Below, piece after piece: positions 33,896 to 41,872 of a DNA stretch of 64,000 bases. A program made the position numbers and the translations under genes. The first letter of the stretch is position 1. Each line of letters starts with the position of its first letter. This DNA comes from Lachnospiraceae bacterium. Its GTDB lineage: Bacteria; Bacillota; Clostridia; Lachnospirales; Lachnospiraceae. The notes beneath the pieces were generated by a model. The model searched no databases and was not told the DNA's origin. It saw only the letters and a program-made list of their open reading frames with translations. The stretch spans positions 1 to 64,000 of the forward strand of contig JAQXGF010000133.1 of NCBI GenBank assembly GCA_029006155.1, given 5' to 3'.

Positions 33896-35570
33896 CCATC
33901 CTTCCTCCTTCCACCTGGTCTCCCTGATAAGTCCGTTCCACGGATGCACGTGCCTCCTCGCATTCTCCCTGCAATTCTTCCCTCTGTTCCATTGAAAGTG
34001 CGTCTTCCTCTGACAGTTTTTCTATTTCTTTGATAATTCCGGACAGTTCCGCCTCGGTCGTGCCATCTTGCCGTAAACCGGATGCTTCCATAATCATACA
34101 GGCCAGCAGCTCCTTCGCCGCCTGCGCGCGAATCCGTGCATCTGTATTTTGAAACCCTGTTTCCCGCCATAAGGCAGACAGATCCTGAAACAATCCTCCA
34201 TAATCAGCCCCGCTCCCGAGTGGATTTCCTTTTCCAATACGTTCATAGTATCCCGAAATCTTCTGATAAATCTTTGCCGCCTGCAGCCAGTCCGGTACTT
34301 CCGCTTCCCCTTCCACACTCTGTACAGCTTCCTGAAACCAGTTGGCCGCAGCCGTTTTTCCACCGCTGTCTTCATAAAAATACCAGTATGCCAGCCCGAT
34401 CTCATAAGCCAGGCTTCCATATGCTGCCCGATCTCTTGCAAGTGCCTCTTTTACCGTCTGTTCTCCGTCAGAAGCCGGTGCATACAACAGCTCCTGCAGC
34501 AGACGCTCTTCTTCCTGATTCATATGACAGTCCTGCAGCAGACGCTCCACAAAATGAAGATACAGCTCTTTCTTTTCAGGATAAATGGCCGCTGCATCCC
34601 GGTAACACGTCCTCGCCTGTACAACGCCGCCCCGATCTGCCTGTTCCAGCAAACGCGCATATTCCTGTGCTCTTTGATCAGATGATATCCCCTGCTCCTT
34701 CCGCAATGCCCTGGCACAAAACAGTCCAAATACCAGCGCAAAAGCCAACGCAAAAGTCAACTCCCTTCTCTGCCTTTTTCCGACGCATTTTTTCTGAACT
34801 CCCCGTATCGCCAATGCCAGCTGCCTGCCATCTGCATACCGTTCTGACGGTTCCTTTTTCACGCAGTTCTCAATCAACGTATATGCTTCTTTTTTCCAGC
34901 GATCCTTCCGTATATTCTGGTCGGTGGCTGTACGCATCTCTTCAGGTCCTTTTCCCATAGTCGTACCAGACAGAAGATAATACAGCACAGCTCCGGCTCC
35001 ATATACATCTGTCCTCGCATCCAGATAGCTTCCCTTCTGATACTGCTCCGGCGCTGCAAAACCGGGTGTCCCACAGCATTGCTCCGGTCGAATTCCCGGC
35101 TGCCCCTGCAACGCCGCCCCAAAGTCGATCAGTACAAGCCGTCCATTCCTTTTCAACAACAAGTTCGTCGGCTTAATATCCAGATGAAGAATCGGCATCC
35201 GGCGTCCATGCAAATATCCAAGCACCTCCGACAGCTGTCCGGCAATCGAGAAAAAATCCGCCTCGGAAATCCCGTCTTTGAAAAGCCCCTGCAGACACTG
35301 TCCCTTCACATAAGTCATAATCAGCCAGATACAGTCCTTTTCCGCCAACACATCAATCACTTCCGGAAGCGAAGGATGTCTCAGCCGTTTCATCATATTC
35401 AGTTCATGCAGACGGTCGGCGTCCTTCCCCTTCCAGAGCCGCTTCGCCGCCCGCAGCTGCTCCGTCACCTGATGCCGTACCAGATAGACCTTTCCTTCGC
35501 CACCACTGCCAAGTTCCCTCAGAATACAGTACTCCTGTTCAAACCTTCCATAAGAAGCGGGAAGCTTCAT
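33858..35570 (-). CDS. Transmembrane serine/threonine protein kinase (non-RD) with extracytoplasmic helical domain
   Basis: A 570-residue receptor-type kinase. The kinase domain (about 1-265) has GSGGEGKVYLV, AAKRLW with the ATP-binding Lys, HLDIKPTN as catalytic loop (about residue 131; Leu in place of the HRD Arg), IDFGAAL and GFAAPEQ. One membrane helix lies near 275-290 (LTFALAFALVFGLFCARA). The C-terminal 270 residues are helical and look TPR-like; no PASTA repeats are present. It is distinct from the PASTA kinase at 9191-11611. It is the first gene of the envelope cluster, has a clear promoter, and overlaps the next gene by 38 nt. Its substrates and signal are unknown. Confidence 0.85.
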   Translation of the reverse strand: MKLPASYGRFEQEYCILRELGSGGEGKVYLVRHQVTEQLRAAKRLWKGKDADRLHELNMMKRLRHPSLPEVIDVLAEKDCIWLIMTYVKGQCLQGLFKDGISEADFFSIAGQLSEVLGYLHGRRMPILHLDIKPTNLLLKRNGRLVLIDFGAALQGQPGIRPEQCCGTPGFAAPEQYQKGSYLDARTDVYGAGAVLYYLLSGTTMGKGPEEMRTATDQNIRKDRWKKEAYTLIENCVKKEPSERYADGRQLALAIRGVQKKCVGKRQRRELTFALAFALVFGLFCARALRKEQGISSDQRAQEYARLLEQADRGGVVQARTCYRDAAAIYPEKKELYLHFVERLLQDCHMNQEEERLLQELLYAPASDGEQTVKEALARDRAAYGSLAYEIGLAYWYFYEDSGGKTAAANWFQEAVQSVEGEAEVPDWLQAAKIYQKISGYYERIGKGNPLGSGADYGGLFQDLSALWRETGFQNTDARIRAQAAKELLACMIMEASGLRQDGTTEAELSGIIKEIEKLSEEDALSMEQREELQGECEEARASVERTYQGDQVEGGRMDETETWVEWIAD

Positions 35571-35608
35571 AGTCGTTCCGTTTCCTCCCTTCCTCTCGCT
35601 TTTCTCTT

Positions 35609-35636
35609 ATTATACTCTTTCTGTCTTATTTTGCAA
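35609..35636 (-). promoter_or_regulatory. Promoter of the envelope kinase cluster
   Basis: TTGCAA (35636-35631), 16 bp, TATAAT (35614-35609). About 30 bp further upstream a TGTGA-N4-TCACA palindrome (35668-35681) could be a site for a CRP/FNR-family regulator. The rest of 35571-35839 contains only AT-rich sequence and the amidase terminator. Confidence 0.7.
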
Positions 35637-35759
35637 CTTATCATTTATTAATTATTTCTTTATATTTTGTGACTAATCACATAATTCTTGTGAGTTTTCA
35701 TCAAAAACAATCATTTACACCAATTTTGTATCCGAAACGGCATCCGGATAATCTACGGA

Positions 35760-35810
35760 CAACAAAAAAGCAGGGGCAATCTGATTTTCTCAAACTACTC
35801 CTGCCTGTCG
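35760..35810 (-). terminator. Terminator of the amidase-fusion gene
   Basis: GCAGG and CCTGC pair as the base of an imperfect stem, followed on the minus strand by TTTTTTG. It lies just after the stop at 35840. Confidence 0.65.
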
Positions 35811-35839
35811 ATGGGGCTAGCTTCGCTACTTGTAGGATT

Positions 35840-37639
35840 TTACTGCGTTCCAAGACGCGCATAGACTTCTGCAGACAACTTCTGAATACAGCTGATCGCC
35901 GTACCATTATCCTGTAAATCTTCACTCAATACACAAAGAATATATGCATGATCTTCATGCTCTACGATGGCAATATCATTTTCCACATACTGCCCGTAAT
36001 CACCGGCCAGTTCGCCGGTTTTATTCGCCGTAGTCACATCTGTATCCGAAATACCTGCCGGAATTTTCCCCGTGCGAGTCTGATTTTTTAAATATTCCAG
36101 CATTTTTCCGGATGCCTCTGCATTTACACATGTCCCCTGCCAGATCGATGCCAGCAGATTCCGGCAGTCGTTCGCAGAAGTCCAGTTATCTCCAGCGGTC
36201 GGCATTTCCAGAAACTTTCGTCCGAACGAAGTCTGTGTGTAACCGTTTTCCCTGCAAAATTCATTGACCACTGCCATACCGGCTGTCGCATCTCCGCCGC
36301 CGAGCCGCTCCAGCAGCGTGTTGGCTGCCGTATTATCGCTGACCGTAATCATATCCGTGATAAGCTGTTTTAATTCCCCGTCATAGCTCTCTTCCATAGA
36401 AATATGGCGATCCTCGGAAGCCGGATAGCAGACGCGGTCATAGATTGTCGCCATTAAAAATACTTTCATGACACTTGCGGAGGCCATCTGGACATCTCCG
36501 TTCAGATCGCCCTTTGCACCCGTTTTCAGATCCAGCACGCTGACCGCCCACTGTTCCTTCTGTGCTTTGGCCGGATAAACAAATTCTTCACCGAGCACTT
36601 CCAGCAGTGCGTTCATACGCTCCGCCGCCTCTTTGGGCACCTCCTTCTTTTTCATACCCTTTTTTTCAAAATACGCATCAATCCCATCGGCAATTCCTTC
36701 GGCCATCAAGGGCTGTACCGAAGCATCCGACATCCGAAGATCATCCGACTGATTCGTCATAAAACCCATTTCCAGAATCATCACCGGAAGCTTACTCCAG
36801 TTGATGCCGGTCATATTGTCATAGTACTGAATACCAAGCGAAGAAAAGGATGCCTTTTCACAATATGCACTCAAAATACATTCTGCCAGCGCATAGGAAT
36901 CTTCTGCCAGTTCCGGAATATATGGATTATTGGAAGAAGGCACCATCGCCAGCGCCCCCTGAACACTCGCATCATCCGAACCGTTCGCATGGATCCGAAC
37001 GTAAATGTCACCGCCTTCTTCGTAGGCCATCTGCGCACGTTCCGCATTGCTGATCGCTGTATCATTATCTTCTCTTGTGAGAATGACACGGTAACCTCTT
37101 TTTTCCAGCTCCTCCCGCAGTAACAGAGAAATTTCCAGATTCAGCTCATATTCAGCCTTGCCGCTGAAGCTTCCCTGCGTCCCGGTCGTCGCTTTTGCTT
37201 TCATCTCGGAAGATCCAGGTCCATTTGGCTCCTTTTCGCTCATATCAACCCAGTTTCCCTGATGCCCCGGATCGATCGCCACGACCAGCTGCTCGGATTC
37301 TGTTTCTGATTCTGTTTCTGATTCTGTTTCAGATTCCTTCTCCATCTCCGTCGTTTTCTGACGATTTGTCTCCCTGGTAATCAACAGATCCTGTTCCTGT
37401 TCCGATTCCGGCTCTGTCTCTGCTCTACCGGTCTGTTCCTGTTCTGACCCTGCCATCGTCAGCATCTCCGTCACCGCTTCCGTCTGGCCGTTCTTTTGTT
37501 CTTCTTGTTGCGTGGACGCATTCCTTTGTGTGAATCCGATCAATACACCAAACCCAATCAGTAAGATCAAAACAACAGCCACCAGTATCCCGGTAACCGG
37601 CAGCTCTCTTTTCCGACCTCCTGGACGTTTTTTCCCCAT
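35840..37639 (-). CDS. Fusion of N-acetylmuramoyl-L-alanine amidase and class A beta-lactamase-like serine hydrolase
   Basis: A 599-residue secreted or membrane-anchored protein. One N-terminal helix (ILVAVVLILLIGFGVLIGF) and an acidic Glu/Ser/Thr linker lead to an Amidase_3 domain (about 118-330) with the zinc His in DPGH (about 124), RIHANG, and catalytic Glu in MILEMGF (about 290). A second domain (about 340-599) carries all three class A serine beta-lactamase motifs in order and spacing: SVMK (about 389), SDN (about 433) and KTG (about 539). Amidases remove stem peptides from glycan; beta-lactamase-fold hydrolases may act on penicillins or on peptidoglycan peptides. Whether the Glu166 equivalent is present is unclear (RKFLEMP is the only candidate). 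Preceded by AAAGGAGG. Confidence 0.88.
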   Translation of the reverse strand: MGKKRPGGRKRELPVTGILVAVVLILLIGFGVLIGFTQRNASTQQEEQKNGQTEAVTEMLTMAGSEQEQTGRAETEPESEQEQDLLITRETNRQKTTEMEKESETESETESETESEQLVVAIDPGHQGNWVDMSEKEPNGPGSSEMKAKATTGTQGSFSGKAEYELNLEISLLLREELEKRGYRVILTREDNDTAISNAERAQMAYEEGGDIYVRIHANGSDDASVQGALAMVPSSNNPYIPELAEDSYALAECILSAYCEKASFSSLGIQYYDNMTGINWSKLPVMILEMGFMTNQSDDLRMSDASVQPLMAEGIADGIDAYFEKKGMKKKEVPKEAAERMNALLEVLGEEFVYPAKAQKEQWAVSVLDLKTGAKGDLNGDVQMASASVMKVFLMATIYDRVCYPASEDRHISMEESYDGELKQLITDMITVSDNTAANTLLERLGGGDATAGMAVVNEFCRENGYTQTSFGRKFLEMPTAGDNWTSANDCRNLLASIWQGTCVNAEASGKMLEYLKNQTRTGKIPAGISDTDVTTANKTGELAGDYGQYVENDIAIVEHEDHAYILCVLSEDLQDNGTAISCIQKLSAEVYARLGTQ

Positions 37640-37730
37640 TTAACGCCTCCTTTTCACCTTTTTTCTTTACAGATCCCGTCTCCGCATCCGTTTATCAGAT
37701 CATAGCCTGCAATTTTCTCTGCTCCTGCCG

Positions 37731-38321
37731 CTACACTTCAAGCGCCGCCAGTTCTTCATTTACAGACGCTTCACAGGATCGCATTGCCAGAATGGTCTTT
37801 TCCATTAATGTTTCCAGTTCCCAGCCAAGCTGCTCTGCTCCACGGCGAATCACATCTCTGGAACATCCGGCTGCAAACTTTTTGTCCTTAAATTTCTTTT
37901 TCAGGCTGGACACTTCCATATCCATCACGCTCTTAGACGGACGCATCCGTGCCGCAGCACCGATCAGCCCGGTCAACTCATCTGCTGCAAACAATACCTT
38001 TTCCATCTCATGCTCCGGTACCACATCACAGCAGATTCCATATCCATGGCTGCACACAGCATGGATCAGTTCCGGATTCACGCCACCTTTTTCCAGCAAT
38101 TCCGGTGCTTTTTTGCAGTGCTCCTCCGGATAAAGCTCAAAGTCGATATCGTGCAGCAGCCCGGCAATCCCCCAGAACTCCTCGTCCTCTCCATAGCCAA
38201 GTTCTTTTGCATACCAGCGCATCACACCTTCTACGGTGAGCGCATGCTGAATGTGAAACGGTTCCTTATTATATTCTCTCAGCAACTGTAATGCTTCTTC
38301 TCTTGTAACAGAACTCTTCAT
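37731..38321 (-). CDS. HD-domain hydrolase
   Basis: A 196-residue HD-superfamily protein with an early His (FHIQHALTVE), the HD doublet in GLLHDIDF, and downstream HAVCSHGYG and FAADELTGLI, the last typical of HDIG-type proteins acting on nucleotides or phosphoesters. The ATG at 38321 is 10 nt from AGGAGG. It has its own promoter and is separated from the amidase fusion by 91 nt. Substrate unknown. Confidence 0.82.
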   Translation of the reverse strand: MKSSVTREEALQLLREYNKEPFHIQHALTVEGVMRWYAKELGYGEDEEFWGIAGLLHDIDFELYPEEHCKKAPELLEKGGVNPELIHAVCSHGYGICCDVVPEHEMEKVLFAADELTGLIGAAARMRPSKSVMDMEVSSLKKKFKDKKFAAGCSRDVIRRGAEQLGWELETLMEKTILAMRSCEASVNEELAALEV

Positions 38322-38386
38322 TTTTTTCAAACCTCCTGCTTTTTATTCTCACAAATAGCAAGCCAACCATACCTGCTATCCTGCTC

Positions 38387-38415
38387 AGTATACACGCTTC
38401 CTCTGACAAGGGCAA
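38387..38415 (-). promoter_or_regulatory. Promoter of the HD hydrolase gene
   Basis: TTGCCC (38415-38410), 17 bp, TATACT (38392-38387). Confidence 0.5.
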
Positions 38416-38498
38416 GCCCCGCCGCTATCGTTTCTTTCTGTGGCCAGTGGAAAGAAAACGTATCTGTCAAAGAAATAGACTCCAAAAATAAACCGAGC

Positions 38499-38545
38499 AA
38501 AAAACAGCCGGCCAGCAATTCTCTTTCGAAAATCACCGGTCGGCT
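38499..38545 (-). terminator. Terminator of the amt gene
   Basis: AGCCGACC (minus, 38545-38538) pairs with GGCCGGCT (38513-38506), followed by GTTTTTT. Confidence 0.85.
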
Positions 38546-38615
38546 GCTTTTATCGGATCCCGCTCAGCGCGTATTTGAACGCAGTCGCTTTGTGAATGTC
38601 CGCTTTACAAATGTT

Positions 38616-40349
38616 TTAGAAGAAGTCTTCTCCCTGCAAGGCATCTACTCCCTCTTCCCCGGTCCGCACTTTAATGACATTCTGAACATTGTAAACAAAG
38701 ATCTTTCCGTCTCCAATATGTCCGGTATACAGTGCTTTCTTTGCTGTCTCAATGACCTTCTCCGGCGCCACTTTGCTCACAACGACATCCACCTGAATCT
38801 TCGGGAGCAGATTCATATCCATCTGTACGCCACGGTAAAACTCCGCTTTTCCTTTCTGGATGCCACAGCCAAGTACATTCGTCACCGTCATGCCAGTCAC
38901 TCCAATACCATTCAAGGCATCCTTCAGATCATCGAACTTGCTCTGTTTCGCCACGATCGTAATCTTCGTCAGGTGCGTATCGCTCGCAATCGGAGCAGTC
39001 TCAGACCGCACCTGCACCGGTACGGCATCGTCCACCGGAACAGCCTTCTTCGGAAGCTCTGTCGGAATCGCAGTCGTACCGCTTCCGCTGAAGTTATTGA
39101 TGCTGGAGGTCAGTGCAAAATCCGCATAGGCCGATGCAAGTCCATGCTCATGAATGTCCAGTCCCTCGATCTCCTCCACTGCCGAAGCCCGAAGTCCGAT
39201 CGTATGCTTTAATACATTGAAAATAATCGTCATTGTCACTGCGACCCAGGCGATGACCGATACTACACCAAGGATCTGCAGTCCGAGGAAATGAACGCCT
39301 CCGCCATAAAACAGACCAAGCTTCTCGCCATTTCCAAAATCATAGTATGCAAACAGTCCTGTGAGGATCGTTCCAAGCGCTCCACAGATCCCATGAACGC
39401 CGACGGCACCGACCGGATCGTCCACCTTCAGCTTCTGATCTACAAACTCAATTCCAAATACAACTGCAAAGCCTGCAATGATACCGATCAATGCTGCTCC
39501 GGTCGGCGTAACCGTGTCACAGCCTGCCGTAATCGCTACCAGACCTGCCAGAGAACCATTCAACGTCATGGAAACATCCGGCTTCTTATAACGTACCCAT
39601 GTGATAATGAGAACCGTCACAGTCGCCATCGCTGCTGCCAGATTCGTCGTATAGAAAATCCGTGCCGCATTTGTCGCACCGTCTCCGGATAACGCAACGG
39701 TCGAGCATCCGTTAAATCCAAACCAGCAGAACCAGAGAATAAATACGCCAAGTGCCGCAAGTGTCATGCTGTGACCAAGAATCGCATTCGGCTTGCCGTT
39801 TTTATCATATTTTCCAATACGAGGTCCGAGAATCGCTGCACCCACAAATGCTGCGACGCCGCCTACCATATGCACGGCCGTAGAGCCAGCGAAATCATGG
39901 AAGCCCATCTGTGCCAGCCAGCCACCGCCCCAGATCCAGTGTCCGGAAATCGGATATACAAACAAACTGATCAGCGCACTGTAAATGCAGTATGACGAAA
40001 ACTTCGTCCGCTCTGCCATTGCGCCTGACACAATCGTCGCAGAAGTCGCACAGAAAACCGTCTGAAAAATCATCGTCGTATAATCCGTGCTCTTCATGCT
40101 GAACAGATCCAGCCCGCCAATCAGGGCGCCTGTCCCACCAAACATGATACCAAACCCGATAAACCAGTAGATCGGTGTACCAATACAGAAATCCATGAGG
40201 TTCTTCATGACAATATTTCCGGCATTTTTCGCACGGGTCAGACCAGTCTCAACCATCGCAAATCCTGCCTGCATGAAAAACACGAGTGCCGCTCCCACAA
40301 GCGTCCAGCCAATGTCCACATTCGTTGCCAAAGCCCTTAATTCTTCCAT
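38616..40349 (-). CDS. amt: Ammonium transporter with fused C-terminal PII domain
   Basis: A 577-residue protein. Residues about 1-425 form an Amt/Rh channel (AGFAMVETGLTRAKN; pore His regions HMVGGVAAFVG and GVHGICGALG; GGGWLAQ). After a short linker (about 430-458) comes a complete PII (GlnB/GlnK) domain, from TKITIVAK to IFVYNVQNVIKVRTGEEG, which normally is a separate protein that plugs Amt according to ATP/ADP and 2-oxoglutarate. The T-loop reads YRGVQMDMNLLPK; the uridylylated Tyr51 found in GlnK (RGAEY) is missing. Control is therefore probably by effector binding, not covalent modification. Strong promoter and leader hairpin upstream. Confidence 0.93.
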   Translation of the reverse strand: MEELRALATNVDIGWTLVGAALVFFMQAGFAMVETGLTRAKNAGNIVMKNLMDFCIGTPIYWFIGFGIMFGGTGALIGGLDLFSMKSTDYTTMIFQTVFCATSATIVSGAMAERTKFSSYCIYSALISLFVYPISGHWIWGGGWLAQMGFHDFAGSTAVHMVGGVAAFVGAAILGPRIGKYDKNGKPNAILGHSMTLAALGVFILWFCWFGFNGCSTVALSGDGATNAARIFYTTNLAAAMATVTVLIITWVRYKKPDVSMTLNGSLAGLVAITAGCDTVTPTGAALIGIIAGFAVVFGIEFVDQKLKVDDPVGAVGVHGICGALGTILTGLFAYYDFGNGEKLGLFYGGGVHFLGLQILGVVSVIAWVAVTMTIIFNVLKHTIGLRASAVEEIEGLDIHEHGLASAYADFALTSSINNFSGSGTTAIPTELPKKAVPVDDAVPVQVRSETAPIASDTHLTKITIVAKQSKFDDLKDALNGIGVTGMTVTNVLGCGIQKGKAEFYRGVQMDMNLLPKIQVDVVVSKVAPEKVIETAKKALYTGHIGDGKIFVYNVQNVIKVRTGEEGVDALQGEDFF

Positions 40350-40376
40350 AACGCTTCCTCCTTCTTGGTAACAGAA

Positions 40377-40409
40377 AAGGCGCCGCGGTATGAACTACCA
40401 CAGCGCCTT
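40377..40409 (-). promoter_or_regulatory. Leader hairpin of amt (attenuator-like)
   Basis: A 14-bp stem with a 5-nt loop, AAGGCGC...GCGCCTT at its base, followed by TTTTCTGTT, lies between the promoter and the start codon. It starts only about 8 nt after the predicted transcription start. It may stop transcription, protect the mRNA 5' end, or be an operator. Confidence 0.6.
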
Positions 40410-40423
40410 CGCTTGATGGAGGT

Positions 40424-40452
40424 AGTGTACACCCCTGTCTGGAACCTGTCAA
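40424..40452 (-). promoter_or_regulatory. amt promoter
   Basis: TTGACA (40452-40447), 17 bp, TACACT (40429-40424). Near-consensus. Confidence 0.85.
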
Positions 40453-40521
40453 CGAATTTTCTAAAAAAAATATAAATTTGGATGCATCGCAGAAATTTAG
40501 CGGAATCTAAACTTTATTTTC

Positions 40522-41211
40522 TCATTTTTGCACAATCTGTGATGCGATAACTTTTTCACGCAATTCCCGCACATTCGCCACGATCTGCTCCGGTACTGCC
40601 CCATGCTCAATCAGGAATGCTCTGGAGCGAAATCCCCAGCAGACCGGAATTACATCCATCCCCGCATTCGCTGCCGTCTCCAGATCGACATCCGAGTCTC
40701 CGACATACACCGCGCGCTGTGCTTCCACGCCAAGCTCCCGCAACGCCTGAAATACCGTATCCGGGGCCGGCTTTTTCCGGATCCCTTCGCGCTCACCGAT
40801 CGCCACCGGAATCATCCCATCAAAATAAATCCGATTCAACTTTTTCACTGCAAAATCTGCCTTATTCGAAACAATCGCGGTCTGATACCCGGACTTTTTC
40901 AACCAGTCCAGCAAAGAAAGGATCCCCGGATATGGCTCTGTCGTATCCATACAATGCTCACCATAATAGGTACAGAAATCCTGATAGATCTGCTCATATT
41001 GCGGGTGCTCCGTTCCACCCGGAATCGCGCGCTCGATCAGCTTTCGGATGCCATTGCCAACGAATCTGCGCACTTCATCCTTTGTGTGCAGCGGTAAATC
41101 ATGCTGCTGTAAAACTGCATTCAAACTGTCCGCCAGATCCGTCAATGTATCCAGCAGTGTCCCATCCAGATCAAAAATAACCGCATCATAGATTCTCTCT
41201 TCTGTCTTCAT
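40522..41211 (-). CDS. gph: HAD-family phosphatase (phosphoglycolate phosphatase-like)
   Basis: A HAD hydrolase of about 229 residues with motif I FDLDGTLLDTL, motif II IVSNK, and motif IV VGDSDVDLETAANAG. Overall layout matches phosphoglycolate phosphatases (Gph), but HAD substrates are hard to tell from sequence. The ATG at 41211 is preferred; a GTG upstream lacks a ribosome site. It lies 39 nt after the small membrane protein gene and may share its SOS-like promoter. Confidence 0.8.
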   Translation of the reverse strand: MKTEERIYDAVIFDLDGTLLDTLTDLADSLNAVLQQHDLPLHTKDEVRRFVGNGIRKLIERAIPGGTEHPQYEQIYQDFCTYYGEHCMDTTEPYPGILSLLDWLKKSGYQTAIVSNKADFAVKKLNRIYFDGMIPVAIGEREGIRKKPAPDTVFQALRELGVEAQRAVYVGDSDVDLETAANAGMDVIPVCWGFRSRAFLIEHGAVPEQIVANVRELREKVIASQIVQK

Positions 41212-41250
41212 CTTTCTCGCTCTCCATTCTTCCACCGGAAGTGCAGCATA

Positions 41251-41643
41251 TCAGTGCCGCTTTTCAGGGCTGTCATACAGTTCCGGCCGTAATCGGATAT
41301 CAGTATACACGCTCCGATCAAAAATGGAAAGCAAAAATTCCAGAAATGCACCTGTCAGAATCGCCAGAGACGCCCACAGAACTGCTACGGAAAATACCGG
41401 AATAAACGAAAAAGAAAGCCGCAGGCCAAGAAAAATCAGACAGGTCTCCAGCAATCCAAGCAGCACACTGACCGCTATCCCTGCGCCAGTCAGCTCCGTC
41501 ACCACATCATCCGCACGCTCCTGCCCCCCTGCCATCATGGTAAACTGCCTCTTCCTGTCTTCTGCTAAAGTCAGCTCGGCAACTGCTGCCGTATTCCCAT
41601 ATACTGCATATGCCCGCATACTTCTCCTCTGCTTTTCCTTCAT
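41251..41643 (-). CDS. Small two-helix membrane protein under SOS-like control, function unknown
   Basis: A protein of 130 residues. A basic N-terminus and polar stretch (MKEKQRRSMRAYAVYG, LAEDRKRQFTMMAGGQ) is followed by two hydrophobic segments (GIAVSVLLGLLETCLIFLGL and IPVFSVAVLWASLAILTGAFL) and a polar tail. No family recognised. The ATG at 41643 follows AGAGGGAA; the earlier in-frame ATG at 41676 has none. The promoter region carries four LexA-like boxes, so it is predicted to be DNA-damage inducible. SOS-induced small membrane proteins in other Gram-positives (YneA, SidA type) block division, but no similarity to them is visible. Confidence 0.7.
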   Translation of the reverse strand: MKEKQRRSMRAYAVYGNTAAVAELTLAEDRKRQFTMMAGGQERADDVVTELTGAGIAVSVLLGLLETCLIFLGLRLSFSFIPVFSVAVLWASLAILTGAFLEFLLSIFDRSVYTDIRLRPELYDSPEKRH

Positions 41644-41682
41644 CACAATTCCCTCTTTTGTCTCTTCCCAATGCATTCAAAT

Positions 41683-41781
41683 CGAACGTTTGTTTTCTTT
41701 TTCTGCATTATAGCATACGAACATATGTTTTTCAATAGAAAAATCGAACATATTTTCGATTTTCATCAAAAAATATGTTCG
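41683..41781 (-). promoter_or_regulatory. Cluster of four LexA-like (SOS) boxes
   Basis: Four 14-mers resemble the Gram-positive LexA box CGAAC-N4-GTTCG: CGAACGTTTGTTTT (41683-41696), CGAACATATGTTTT (41718-41731), CGAACATATTTTCG (41745-41758) and AAAAAATATGTTCG (41768-41781). The second and third differ by one or two bases from the perfect palindrome; the fourth is a half site. The second covers the spacer and -35 of the promoter at 41707-41735. Confidence 0.65.
41707..41735 (-). promoter_or_regulatory. Promoter of the small membrane protein gene
   Basis: TTGAAA (41735-41730), 17 bp, perfect TATAAT (41712-41707). A LexA-like box overlaps the spacer. Confidence 0.8.
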
Positions 41782-41828
41782 ACTCTCATACAACCGGAAA
41801 CAAAATTGCTTCCATAATTTTATTATCC

Positions 41829-41850
41829 GGCAGCCTCTGTTTCGGCTGCC
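41829..41850 (-). terminator. Weak hairpin after ridA
   Basis: GGCAGCC and GGCTGCC form a 7-bp stem; the following minus-strand sequence is AT-rich but has no T-run, so termination is uncertain. Confidence 0.4.
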
Positions 41851-41872
41851 TGTCCATAAAATAGCATTCTGC

